Part shown: positions 16,076 to 23,455 of the stretch, one piece after another
Position numbering within the stretch: the first letter of the stretch is position 1
How the letters are laid out: every line of letters begins with the position of its first letter
DNA from: Candidatus Binatia bacterium
GTDB taxonomy: Bacteria; Vulcanimicrobiota; Vulcanimicrobiia; Vulcanimicrobiales; Vulcanimicrobiaceae
DNA: 40,210 bases
Assembly: GCA_035544215.1 (NCBI GenBank)
Contig: DATKHY010000002.1
Location: forward strand, 1 to 40,210
Direction of reading: 5' to 3'
The notes under the pieces: model-generated
The model's database searches: none
What the model was told of the DNA's origin: nothing
What the model saw: only the letters and a program-made list of their open reading frames with translations
Program-made: the position numbers and the translations under genes

Positions 16076-17206
16076 ATGGACGCCAAGGCGGCGGCGATCC
16101 TGGCAGGGGCGCTCCTCGCGGCGGCGTGCGCGGGCGGCGCCGGCACCTCGCCGGTGCCCAACGCGGGTCGTGCGGCGCGCGCGTTCGCGCCGGGTCTCAC
16201 CGGCTTGCGCGTCTCGGGCAACCAGCTCGTGGACGGTAATCACAACGTCGTTCGCTTACAGGGTGTGAACCGCTCGGGCACCGAGTACGCGTGCGTTCAG
16301 GGATGGGGCATCTTCGACGGTCCCAACGACGCCGCGTCGATCGACGCGATCGCCTCGTGGCACGTCAACGTCGTGCGGGTTCTGCTCAACGAAGATTGCT
16401 GGCTCGACATCAACGGGATGAATCCGGCGTATGCCGGCAAGAACTACCGCGACGCCATCGTCGACTTCGTGAACCTGCTGCATCGTCACGGGATGTATGT
16501 CGAGGTATCGTTGATCTGGGGCGCGCCCGGAAAGTACAAGGCGACGTACCAGCCCGACGCCCCCGACGAGGATCATTCGCCGAAGATGTGGTCCAGCATG
16601 GCGGCGACGTTCAAGAACGATCCCAACGTGATATTGGCTCCGTGGGGAGAGACGACGGTAGGCTGGAAGTGCTTTATGCGCAAGGGCTGCGACAACGAAG
16701 CCACCTACGGGCCGAGCAATCAATTCTATCTGACCGCCGCGATGCAGCAGGCGGTGAACCTGATGCGCAAGGCCGGCTATCAGGGCGTGATCTCGATTCC
16801 GTGCATCGATTACGCGAACGCGTGCGGCAAGATCAACGGGTCCGACTACAACGGATCGACGTGGCTACGGTCGCGCCCGAGCGACCCCGCCGGACAGCTC
16901 ATCGCCGAGGCGCACGTCTACGGCAAGAACCTCTGCGACACGGCGAGGTGCTTCGATTCCAGTATGAAGCCCATCACCAAGGTCGTGCCGATGATCTTCG
17001 GTGAGACGGGCGAAACGTACGACGCCTCGGATTGCGGATCCAGCTACATCTCGACCTTCATGGATTGGGCCGACGCGCACGGCGTCGGCTACGAGGCTTG
17101 GACGTGGGATACTTGGGGAGGCTGCGGCGTGCTGATCAAGAGTTACGGTGGCGCGCCGTCTTGCGCGTGGGCGCGTTGGGTTAAGCACCACTATCTCTCT
17201 CGCTGA
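16076..17206 (+). CDS. GH5-like (cellulase family) glycoside hydrolase lipoprotein
   Basis: The 376-residue exported protein begins MDAKAAAILAGALLAAAC, a signal peptide with a lipobox-like end (Cys18). The mature part is a clan-A (beta/alpha)8 barrel of GH5 type. VVRLQGVNRSG opens strand 1, and WHVNVVRVLLNEDCW holds the conserved Arg. ILAPWGETTVG places the likely acid/base Glu at 192, AEAHVYG holds the conserved His and Tyr, and VPMIFGETGE carries the likely nucleophile Glu310. The Asn that normally precedes the acid/base Glu (NE motif) is a Gly here, which is unusual. Ten or more cysteines suggest disulfides. It would act on beta-glucan-type polysaccharide, but the subfamily is not clear. 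It is divergent from the creatininase gene and 31 bp upstream of an MFS gene. Confidence 0.82.
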   Translation: MDAKAAAILAGALLAAACAGGAGTSPVPNAGRAARAFAPGLTGLRVSGNQLVDGNHNVVRLQGVNRSGTEYACVQGWGIFDGPNDAASIDAIASWHVNVVRVLLNEDCWLDINGMNPAYAGKNYRDAIVDFVNLLHRHGMYVEVSLIWGAPGKYKATYQPDAPDEDHSPKMWSSMAATFKNDPNVILAPWGETTVGWKCFMRKGCDNEATYGPSNQFYLTAAMQQAVNLMRKAGYQGVISIPCIDYANACGKINGSDYNGSTWLRSRPSDPAGQLIAEAHVYGKNLCDTARCFDSSMKPITKVVPMIFGETGETYDASDCGSSYISTFMDWADAHGVGYEAWTWDTWGGCGVLIKSYGGAPSCAWARWVKHHYLSR

Positions 17207-17237
17207 CCGTACGCCCGTAAATATTGACGCGAAGCGC

Positions 17238-18347
17238 GTGCTGCGCTTCGTCGCGATCATGGGCGTCGTCAACTTGTTCGCCGATATGACGTACGAGGGG
17301 GCGCGCGGCGTAGCCGGCGCGTTTCTCGGTCACCTCGGCGCGAGCGGGGCCGCGATCGGAGCGATCGCGGGGGGCGGCGAACTGGCCGGCTACGCGATCC
17401 GTTTGGTCTCGGGCGCGATCGCCGACCGCACCGGGCGCTACTGGCTGGAGGCCTGGGTGGGATACGCGATCAACGTGCTCTGCGTTCCCGCGCTCGCACT
17501 GGCCGGAAGCTGGCCCGCCGCAGCGGGCCTCATGATCGGTGAGCGCGTCGGCCGAGGAATCCGCAAACCCGCCATGTCCGCAGTGCTCTCGGAGGCCGGT
17601 CACACCGCCGGGACGGGGCGCGTGTTCGGCCTGAATCAGGCTCTCGATCAGATCGGCGCTACCGCCGGCCCGCTGCTCGTCGCGTTCGCGATTGCGCGCG
17701 CCGGATACAGCTTGGGTTTCGGAATCTTGATCGTTCCGGCGCTGTTGACGCTCGCGTTTCTGCTGGCGGCTACGGTGGCGGGGCGCGCCGTCGCGCCGCC
17801 CGCGGAACCGGACGGCGCTACCGTTGCCGATCCGCGCGCGTTTCGACGCTACGCGATAGGAGGGGCGCTCATCGCAGCCGGCTACGTGGACTTCGCGTTA
17901 ATTGCGTTTCGTTTCGCGCGCGATCACGTCGCCAGCGTCCCCGCGATCTCGCTGTGGTTTGCCGTAGCGATGGCTGTCGGCGCGATTACCGCGCCGATCC
18001 TCGGCCGGCTCTTCGATCGATCCGGCAAGATCGTCGTCGCACCCGCAATCCTCCTAACGTCGGCGGCGACGCCGCTCGCGTTTCTGGGGACGGGCGCGAT
18101 CGCGCAGGCCGGCGCGGCGCTGTGGGGCGTCGGCACCGCGGTACAGGACGCGCTCTTGCTCGCACTGATTTCCGGCGTCATTGCGCGAGGAAGACGAGCG
18201 ACGGCGTTCGGCCTTTACGATTTGGTCTTCGGAGTCGCGTGGTTTGCCGGGAGTGCGATCGCCGGCATACTCCTCGACCAGTCGATCCTCGCCCTGGTTA
18301 TCTTCTCCATGCTCGCGCAGCTGGCGGCGATACCGTTCTTCCTGTAG
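17238..18347 (+). CDS. MFS transporter
   Basis: This is a major facilitator protein of about 369 residues with twelve predicted helices. The first loop segment NLFADMTYEGARGVAGAFLG, the GELAGYAIRLVSGAIADRTGRYW block (helices 2-3, the MFS signature loop), and ERVGRGIRKPAMSAVLSEA followed by FGLNQALDQIGATAGP are strongly reminiscent of a group of MFS proteins without assigned substrates. I chose GTG 17238. GTG 17148 would overlap the glycosidase gene by 59 nt, and ATG 17259 is a shorter option. Neither has a good ribosome site. It probably shares a transcript with the glycosidase, which allows but does not prove a sugar substrate. Confidence 0.85.
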   Translation: MLRFVAIMGVVNLFADMTYEGARGVAGAFLGHLGASGAAIGAIAGGGELAGYAIRLVSGAIADRTGRYWLEAWVGYAINVLCVPALALAGSWPAAAGLMIGERVGRGIRKPAMSAVLSEAGHTAGTGRVFGLNQALDQIGATAGPLLVAFAIARAGYSLGFGILIVPALLTLAFLLAATVAGRAVAPPAEPDGATVADPRAFRRYAIGGALIAAGYVDFALIAFRFARDHVASVPAISLWFAVAMAVGAITAPILGRLFDRSGKIVVAPAILLTSAATPLAFLGTGAIAQAGAALWGVGTAVQDALLLALISGVIARGRRATAFGLYDLVFGVAWFAGSAIAGILLDQSILALVIFSMLAQLAAIPFFL

Positions 18348-18422
18348 GCGCGGCGCGCGTCGCAAATGCGAGCCGGCGTTTGCCTCCGCTTGAGCTCCCG
18401 CCCGTTGGGAATCATGGGAGCC

Positions 18423-18815
18423 ATGAGAGCATTAGTTATGATCGTCAGCGGCCTCGCCGGGGTGGCGGCCTCAGCCGCGATCGCCGCGGCGCAGGGTGCT
18501 CCGCCGCCGCCAGCGCCGCCGCCATACGTGGACACGAACTGCGGCGCGTGGCAGGGCGACGCCTGGGTACCGAACGGCAACTGCCCGACGGTGACCTATC
18601 GCCATCAGGTCGTCACCGGGACGATCGTCTCCGTCAAGGGACACCTCGTCACCTTGCAGCAGACGAAGGGCCAGGTCGTCATTGACGATAGCGCGGCGTT
18701 GAATAACCAAACGACCGGCAGAGTCGCAGTGGGCCGGCAGATCGTCGCGCACGGCTACTGGCAGGGCGATAACTTTTACGCGACCGCAATCACGGGCGGT
18801 CAGCCGCCTCCGTAA
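18423..18815 (+). CDS. Small secreted protein with OB-fold-like (DUF5666-type) domain
   Basis: This encodes about 130 residues. A signal peptide (MRALVMIVSGLAGVAASA, then AIAAAQ) is followed by a Pro/Ala-rich linker. The C-terminal domain reads VVTGTIVSVKGHLVTLQQ, VVIDDSAALNN, VAVGRQIVAHGYWQGDNFYATAI, which has the strand order and GxI/HGYW features of DUF5666-like OB folds. There are two cysteines (NCGAW and NCPTV). The function of the domain is unknown. ATG 18423 gives the cleanest signal peptide. ATG 18414 is nearly as good and shares the same GGGAG region. A strong terminator follows. Confidence 0.65.
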   Translation: MRALVMIVSGLAGVAASAAIAAAQGAPPPPAPPPYVDTNCGAWQGDAWVPNGNCPTVTYRHQVVTGTIVSVKGHLVTLQQTKGQVVIDDSAALNNQTTGRVAVGRQIVAHGYWQGDNFYATAITGGQPPP

Positions 18816-18843
18816 GATCCTCCGGCGGACCGATCGTGAATGA

Positions 18844-18880
18844 CCGGACCGGCACGAGAGCGTGCCGGTCCGGCTGTTTT
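18844..18880 (+). terminator. Strong intrinsic terminator between convergent genes
   Basis: A perfect 13-bp stem CCGGACCGGCACG (18844-18856) pairs with 18861-18873 round an AGAG tetraloop and is followed by CTGTTTT. It ends the plus-strand transcript of the small secreted protein gene. Because the convergent Kelch gene stops at 18883, the same stem may serve both directions, although its minus-strand tail is not U-rich. Confidence 0.9.
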
Positions 18881-18882
18881 AT

Positions 18883-20409
18883 CTACTTGACCGTGACGTT
18901 GACCGGGGTCGACGCGATGCCGTTCGCCACGACGACGAGCGTGCTCGCTCCGGTGTCCATCGTCTTTGGTACGTCGAAGTTCGTCGAGACGACCTTCGTT
19001 CCGGTAGCGACGCCCATCGTGCTGTGATCGTGCGTCCGCGCGTAGAACACGTGCTTGGTTTTGTTGTTCGTGATCCGTACGAGCGGGTAGTTCGTCGAGT
19101 TTTCGTACTCGTCGCCGAACGCCATCGCCATCGACAGGCCGTTGAACTGCGTACCCGAGATCTTATAGGTCTGCCCGCGGGTGACGCTGCTCGGCGCGGT
19201 CTTGATCGCCGGCGCCCAGCTGGGTTTCGGCGAACCCGAGGGGTTGAAGAGCACGGCGCTGCCGTAGTTCATCATCAGCACCTGACCCGTTGGCAACAGC
19301 AGCGGCGGGCCGGACGCGCCGCCGTCTTGCGCCCACGACGTTCCGTTGAACTCGTACATCTCGCCGCTGACGCCGAACACCAGCACGTTGCCGCTCGGCA
19401 GCAGCACCGCCCAGCTGTCGCCCGCGTTATCGCCGTTGGGGAAGTCCGGACCGACGGCCCACTTGCCGGACGAAATCGTGTACACAGCCGTGTGCCCGGT
19501 GCCCGTGCCGTTGGGCGCCGAACCGGTTGCGAAGACCGTCCCGTCGGGACGCAGCATCGCGGGGCCGATTTCGCCCGGCGGATAGTAGCATAGTTTGGGG
19601 CCGTAGAGCAGGCACCCGTACGGCGAGGGCGAGTGCAGATCCACGATCGTGGAGCCCGCACTCTTCCACCTGTGCGTAGCGGGGTGATAGATCTCCGAGT
19701 TCGGGGCGTTCTTGACGTCCGCGGTCAGCACGTCGCCGTTGGGGAGCAGCGTCCAGCCCTCCTCGGCGTCGAAGTCCGATTTGCCCTTGTCGCGGATCTT
19801 CGTCCACTTGAGCGTGTGCGGGTCGAGGAAGGCGTCGCGCTTCGTCAGCTTTTGCCCGACGAGGTATTCGCCGTCGGGAAGAACGGCCGACGGCGAATCG
19901 CCAATCGTGGTCCAGCCGTTGGGATGGCCGATCGCCGTCCAGGTGTTGGCGACCGGATCGTAGACGGCGCCGAGGTTCGTCAGCTGCAGCTGGTAACCGT
20001 TCCCCGGATAGTTGTACTCACCGCCGGTGATGACGAAGCGCCCGTCGATTTGCACCGCGGACGCGAAAGCTGAGGGCCCGTACGGGGGATCCTGCAACGA
20101 CGCTGCCTGCGCCCACGTCCCGTTGGCGTAGTTGCCCGACGAGTCAGGCGTTAAGCGATACCACGAGGCGTTGTTGTAGCCTTGTCCGAGCACCGTTCCG
20201 TCCGTCATCAGGAACTCTATCTGGATTCCGGCTACGGGCGGCTGATGCCGCAACGGCACGAACCGGTGCATTCGGCCAGGCCGCAAGTCGTTGGCTATCT
20301 GCGGTCCGACGCCCGGCAGTAGCGAATGGCTCCCGGAGCATCCTGCCGCTACGACGGCGAGCGCGGATGCGGCCGCGAGACACGCTGATCTAAGGGTGAA
20401 GCGAAACAC
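18883..20409 (-). CDS. Kelch/galactose-oxidase-like beta-propeller lipoprotein
   Basis: The 508-residue lipoprotein starts at GTG 20409 with GGAGG 6 nt upstream. Its signal ends VVAAGC (Cys24). Blades of Kelch type repeat through residues 65-385 (AVQIDGRFVITGGEYN, AVYDPVANTWTAIG, TLLPNGDVLTADVKN, AVLLPSGNVLVFGVSG, LLLPTGQVLMMNYG). A C-terminal Ig/IPT-like domain covers about residues 390-508 (SSVTRGQTYKISGTQFNG). The text YPLVRITNNK and YARTHDHSTMGVATGT resembles the C-terminal module of galactose-oxidase-like proteins (DUF1929 region). The copper Tyr-Cys cofactor residues of galactose oxidase are not identifiable, so enzyme activity is doubtful. It is divergent from the copper-amine-oxidase-N-domain gene. 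Confidence 0.8.
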   Translation of the reverse strand: MFRFTLRSACLAAASALAVVAAGCSGSHSLLPGVGPQIANDLRPGRMHRFVPLRHQPPVAGIQIEFLMTDGTVLGQGYNNASWYRLTPDSSGNYANGTWAQAASLQDPPYGPSAFASAVQIDGRFVITGGEYNYPGNGYQLQLTNLGAVYDPVANTWTAIGHPNGWTTIGDSPSAVLPDGEYLVGQKLTKRDAFLDPHTLKWTKIRDKGKSDFDAEEGWTLLPNGDVLTADVKNAPNSEIYHPATHRWKSAGSTIVDLHSPSPYGCLLYGPKLCYYPPGEIGPAMLRPDGTVFATGSAPNGTGTGHTAVYTISSGKWAVGPDFPNGDNAGDSWAVLLPSGNVLVFGVSGEMYEFNGTSWAQDGGASGPPLLLPTGQVLMMNYGSAVLFNPSGSPKPSWAPAIKTAPSSVTRGQTYKISGTQFNGLSMAMAFGDEYENSTNYPLVRITNNKTKHVFYARTHDHSTMGVATGTKVVSTNFDVPKTMDTGASTLVVVANGIASTPVNVTVK

Positions 20410-20508
20410 TAATGACCTCCAAGCTTGGGAGCTACGAGCAAGACCCGCTACCTTTTGAGGTCCGGAAAAGGTTTCCCGCTAACCTTGCCCGTTGCTGCGC
20501 TCGCGTTG

Positions 20509-20534
20509 GATGTGTTGGATAGATGTGTTGGATA
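20509..20534. repeat. Perfect tandem 13-bp repeat in a divergent promoter region
   Basis: GATGTGTTGGATA occurs twice head to tail (20509-20521 and 20522-20534), preceded by a partial copy (GTTG at 20505-20508). It lies 100 bp upstream of the Kelch gene start and 52 bp upstream of GTG 20586 on the other strand. The position and spacing suit an operator bound by a direct-repeat-recognising regulator, or a shared promoter. The binding factor is unknown. Confidence 0.6.
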
Positions 20535-20585
20535 AAGGGGAACGAGCAAGCTATCGGGCAAAAATCGAGCGAGGAGGTTTCCGCC

Positions 20586-21668
20586 GTGCTTACACTGGGA
20601 TCTCGGATTTTGGGCGGCGCGCTGCTCGCAGCGCTCGCCGTCGCGAGCCTGCCGCGCATCGCCGCGGCTCAAACGGTCACCGTCACGATCAACGGACAGC
20701 CGCTCTACCTTAGTCCGGGGCCGATCGAGCGCGCCGGCCGTGTCTTTGTACCGTTGCGCGGAATCTTCGAGCGGCTCGGAGCCACCGTTGTGTACGCGTC
20801 GGGAACGATCAATGCGACCAAGGGCCCAACGACGGTTTCACTGCAAATTGGCTCGACCCAGGCCACCGTAAGCGGCCAGCCGCAGGCGCTCGACGTCGCG
20901 CCGTTCATCGTCGGTGCGACGACGTACGTTCCGCTGCGATTCATTGCGCAATCGCTTGGAGCGCAGGTGGGCTACGACGGGAACACGCGCGTGGTGGCGA
21001 TCAACATGGCGCAGCCGGTCCCGCCGCCCCCGCCGCGACCTCCGCGTCCTCCGGTACCTCCGCCGTATCCGCCGCCGTCGGCCGTAGTGCGACTGCGGTT
21101 ACAACATCCCGACCCGGGAGCGAACGTCCGTGACCGCTTCACCGTGATCTCATCCGAATTTACCGCGCGCGTCGACGCGGGGAGCGTCCGCGTCTATCTG
21201 GACGGCAATAACATCACGTACCGTAGCGGCACGTCCTCGACGGGCTTCTCGTATAAACCGCCCGCGCCGCTCGACTTCGGCTCGCACACGGTTCGCGTGA
21301 CCGGCCGCGGTCCGGGCGGCACGCCCTTCGACCGGTCGTGGTCGTTTGCGGTGATTCGCTCGGGGCCGCCGCCGACGATGCGCCTGACGATCACGCAGCC
21401 GGCGCCCAACTCCGCTGTAGCGCGTACGTTCACGATCGCCGGCAACACGGTGCCGAACGGACACATCCGGGTGACCGCGGGGCCGCGGCCGTCGACGACG
21501 GGGCAGTTCAGCGGCGAGACAGACGCCGGTCCGAAGGGCAACTTCCGGATGACCGTCACGCTCACGACGATGCCGGGCCAACAGGCGGTCTCGGTACGCG
21601 TCGTGGCGACCGATCCGGTGTCCGGACAGAGCACGGAGACGACGCTGCAATTGCGGCTGAACCAGTAG
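20586..21668 (+). CDS. Secreted protein with copper-amine-oxidase N-terminal domain and Ig-like domains
   Basis: The 360-residue protein starts at GTG 20586, with GAGGAGG 8 nt upstream deciding the start. A signal peptide covers about residues 1-28 (ending IAAA). Residues 29-138 form a copper amine oxidase N1-type domain (INGQPLYLSPGPIERAGRVF, VPLRGIFERLGATVVY, then YVPLRFIAQSLGAQVGYDG). A proline-rich linker follows (about residues 139-162, PVPPPPPRPPRPPVPPPYPP). Two Ig-like beta-sandwich modules end the protein. This N1-type domain is common in secreted wall or stalk proteins without amine oxidase activity, and no oxidase catalytic domain is present. A periplasmic or surface structural role is inferred. 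The cupredoxin gene follows on the same strand 45 bp downstream. Confidence 0.8.
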   Translation: MLTLGSRILGGALLAALAVASLPRIAAAQTVTVTINGQPLYLSPGPIERAGRVFVPLRGIFERLGATVVYASGTINATKGPTTVSLQIGSTQATVSGQPQALDVAPFIVGATTYVPLRFIAQSLGAQVGYDGNTRVVAINMAQPVPPPPPRPPRPPVPPPYPPPSAVVRLRLQHPDPGANVRDRFTVISSEFTARVDAGSVRVYLDGNNITYRSGTSSTGFSYKPPAPLDFGSHTVRVTGRGPGGTPFDRSWSFAVIRSGPPPTMRLTITQPAPNSAVARTFTIAGNTVPNGHIRVTAGPRPSTTGQFSGETDAGPKGNFRMTVTLTTMPGQQAVSVRVVATDPVSGQSTETTLQLRLNQ

Positions 21669-21713
21669 CGGGCGGTTTATACTTTCTTAACCCCCCGCTC
21701 CTAGGCTGGACCG

Positions 21714-22346
21714 ATGGGCAGAAAACTAATGGCAATCGCCATCGCGCTCGTCGGAATCGTCGTAAGCGCGTGCGCCGGGCATATTGCCGGCGGCAATGCT
21801 GGGGCGCCCGGCGGAACCTACGCGCTGCCGCCGATCGACTCCGACCTCGTTATGACCGCGGTGCTCCCCAAGAACACGATCGGCGAAGAGAAGCCGGCCG
21901 AGGGCCTCGGCATGGTCAAATCGACGAAGTGGCTGGCCGAGGTCGGCGGATACACGCAGCAACGCTATTCGCAGGTGCTCGGCTTCCCGCCCGGCACGAA
22001 GATCACCGTCCGCAATCTTTCGAAGACCACGGAGCATACGCTGGACGTCGTTAAGGTGATCTCCAAACCGCCCGCGGTCTTTCCGAAGAATCCGAACCTA
22101 TCGGTCAAGGCGCGCGGCAACGGCAAATTCGAGGCCGGATACGCGAGCGGTCCGATCAAACCCGGCAAGTCCGTCACGATCAGGCTGGTGAAGGACGGCG
22201 TCTACTTGATCGGCTGCGCGTTCCACTACCACGAGGGCATGCATGACGTGTTCGTCGTCAGCCCACATGCCGCTCCGGGTAAACAGGCCACGCCGCCGCC
22301 GACGTCGCGTCCGACCCCGACACCTCGCTCGAGCTACGACCCGTAG
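21714..22346 (+). CDS. Cupredoxin (plastocyanin/azurin-like) lipoprotein
   Basis: The 210-residue lipoprotein has Cys20 in the lipobox VSAC. A linker and a cupredoxin fold occupy about residues 75-185: GTKITVRNLSKTTEHTLDVV supplies the first copper His (108), and LIGCAFHYHEGMHDVF supplies Cys168, His171 and Met176. The spacing C-x2-H-x4-M equals that of plastocyanin, so a complete type 1 blue copper site is predicted, with electron transfer in the periplasm as the family role. A Pro/Thr-rich tail ends the protein. TAGGCT lies 6 nt before ATG 21714, and TATACT (21678-21683) is an alternative -10 that would leave a short leader. It is convergent with the disrupted phosphatase gene, whose open frame runs into it. 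Confidence 0.85.
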   Translation: MGRKLMAIAIALVGIVVSACAGHIAGGNAGAPGGTYALPPIDSDLVMTAVLPKNTIGEEKPAEGLGMVKSTKWLAEVGGYTQQRYSQVLGFPPGTKITVRNLSKTTEHTLDVVKVISKPPAVFPKNPNLSVKARGNGKFEAGYASGPIKPGKSVTIRLVKDGVYLIGCAFHYHEGMHDVFVVSPHAAPGKQATPPPTSRPTPTPRSSYDP

Positions 22347-22357
22347 TATTACGAAAA

Positions 22358-23324
22358 CTACCTTGGTCTTGAGTACGATCTTCGTGGATTGCCGCGTGGA
22401 AAGAATTTGAACGCTGTCCATGAACGCGTGCATGAGCTCGAAGCCGCGACCCCGCTCTTCGCACCGAATGAGCGGCCTCCAGCGCCCGAAGTCTTCGACG
22501 GTCATCATCAAGACTTTCGGATGACGTTCGATCGCTAGGCGGATCAAACCGGGATTGCCTCCGCGGTAGGCGTGCTCGATGGCGTTGGCGATTGCTTCTC
22601 CCAACGCCACGAGCACGCCGAAGCGTCGCTCGGCATCAATATCGAGCTCGGCCATCTCGTGTTCGACGATCGCTCGCGCGATCGGCGCGACGACCGGCAC
22701 TGCGGAAAACACGTACGAGTCCCGGGATCGCTGCGCGACAAGAGCAACGCGGCTGCATCGTCGCGATTTGACGCGCCGCCGTCGGTATAAAAGGCGGCGG
22801 AGCTGCCCGCGGGCAGCGTGACCGTCCAATCAATCGCCTCGAGCGCGTCCGCGCATCCCAGTGGGAGACCTCCGGCGGCGAGGCGGCGGACGAAGCCGCT
22901 CGCGAGCGATAAGAGCGGCGGCGGATGACCGGCGACCGCATACGAAAGTGCGCTCGATTCGGGATCGTAGAAACCGAAGATTGCGGTCACCCATGCCGAT
23001 AGATTCGCGCAGCGCGACGATGCGGTTGACGCAGTCGAGCACGGCGGCCGGGCCGTACGCCCCCACGGCCGCCTTACGGATCGCTTGACGCACCTCTCCC
23101 ATAATGATGGCGGCTTCGAGGCCGTGTCCCGCGACGTCGCCCACCGAGATCGCCACGCGGCGGTCGGGCAGGTTGAACGCGTCGTACCAATCGCCCCCGA
23201 TTTTCGCTTCATCGCTCGCGGGACGACACGCGGCCACAAATGCGACGCCGGGCAGAATCGGTAGACGTTCGCGATTCAGCCGCTCGGCCGAGCGATCAAG
23301 CGAGCGCACCTCGTTCTTTTCCAT
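22358..23324 (-). pseudogene. Frameshifted SpoIIE-type phosphatase fused to an anti-sigma HATPase domain
   Basis: Two reading frames must be joined to give one protein. From ATG 23324 the first frame holds the PP2C/SpoIIE opening (PGVAFVAACRPASDEAKIGG, then DWYDAF and ISVGDVAGHGLEAA). It then leaves the family at an extra base in the C3 run 22990-22992. The second frame continues VTAIFGFYDPESSALSYAVA, GHPPPLL and FYTDGGASN. At CCCGGG 22721-22726 a missing base returns to the first frame, which holds an HATPase_c_2 domain (ALGEAIANAIEHAYRG, GRGFELMHAFMD). A third single-base change near 22361-22364 would create a stop at 22358. As it stands the frame runs on to 22098, antisense to the cupredoxin gene. 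All sites are homopolymers, so sequencing error and true decay are both possible. Intact relatives dephosphorylate an anti-anti-sigma factor and phosphorylate or bind partners in stress-sigma partner switching. Confidence 0.8.
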
Positions 23325-23388
23325 CTTGCAGTCACGTTAAACGGGCGTGTTTCACGTCATCGTCGCGCGCAGCAGGCGATGGTGCGAT

Positions 23389-23407
23389 CTATCGCCGCGT
23401 GCGATAG
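23389..23407. promoter_or_regulatory. Inverted repeat upstream of the GloVer lipoprotein gene
   Basis: CTATCGC (23389-23395) and GCGATAG (23401-23407) are perfect inverted copies separated by five bases. The site lies in the 131-bp divergent region between the disrupted phosphatase gene and ATG 23456. Arms of 7 bp with a 5-bp centre suit a dimeric repressor operator. The factor is unknown. Confidence 0.45.
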
Positions 23408-23455
23408 GATGGGAGCGGCAGAAAAGGAAACTCAAACCAGGCGGAGGTTCGCACT

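Noticed and set aside
20586-21668. A functional copper amine oxidase
   Set aside because: Only the N-terminal domain is present. There is no TPQ-forming Tyr or catalytic copper domain, and the chain continues into Pro-rich and Ig-like parts.
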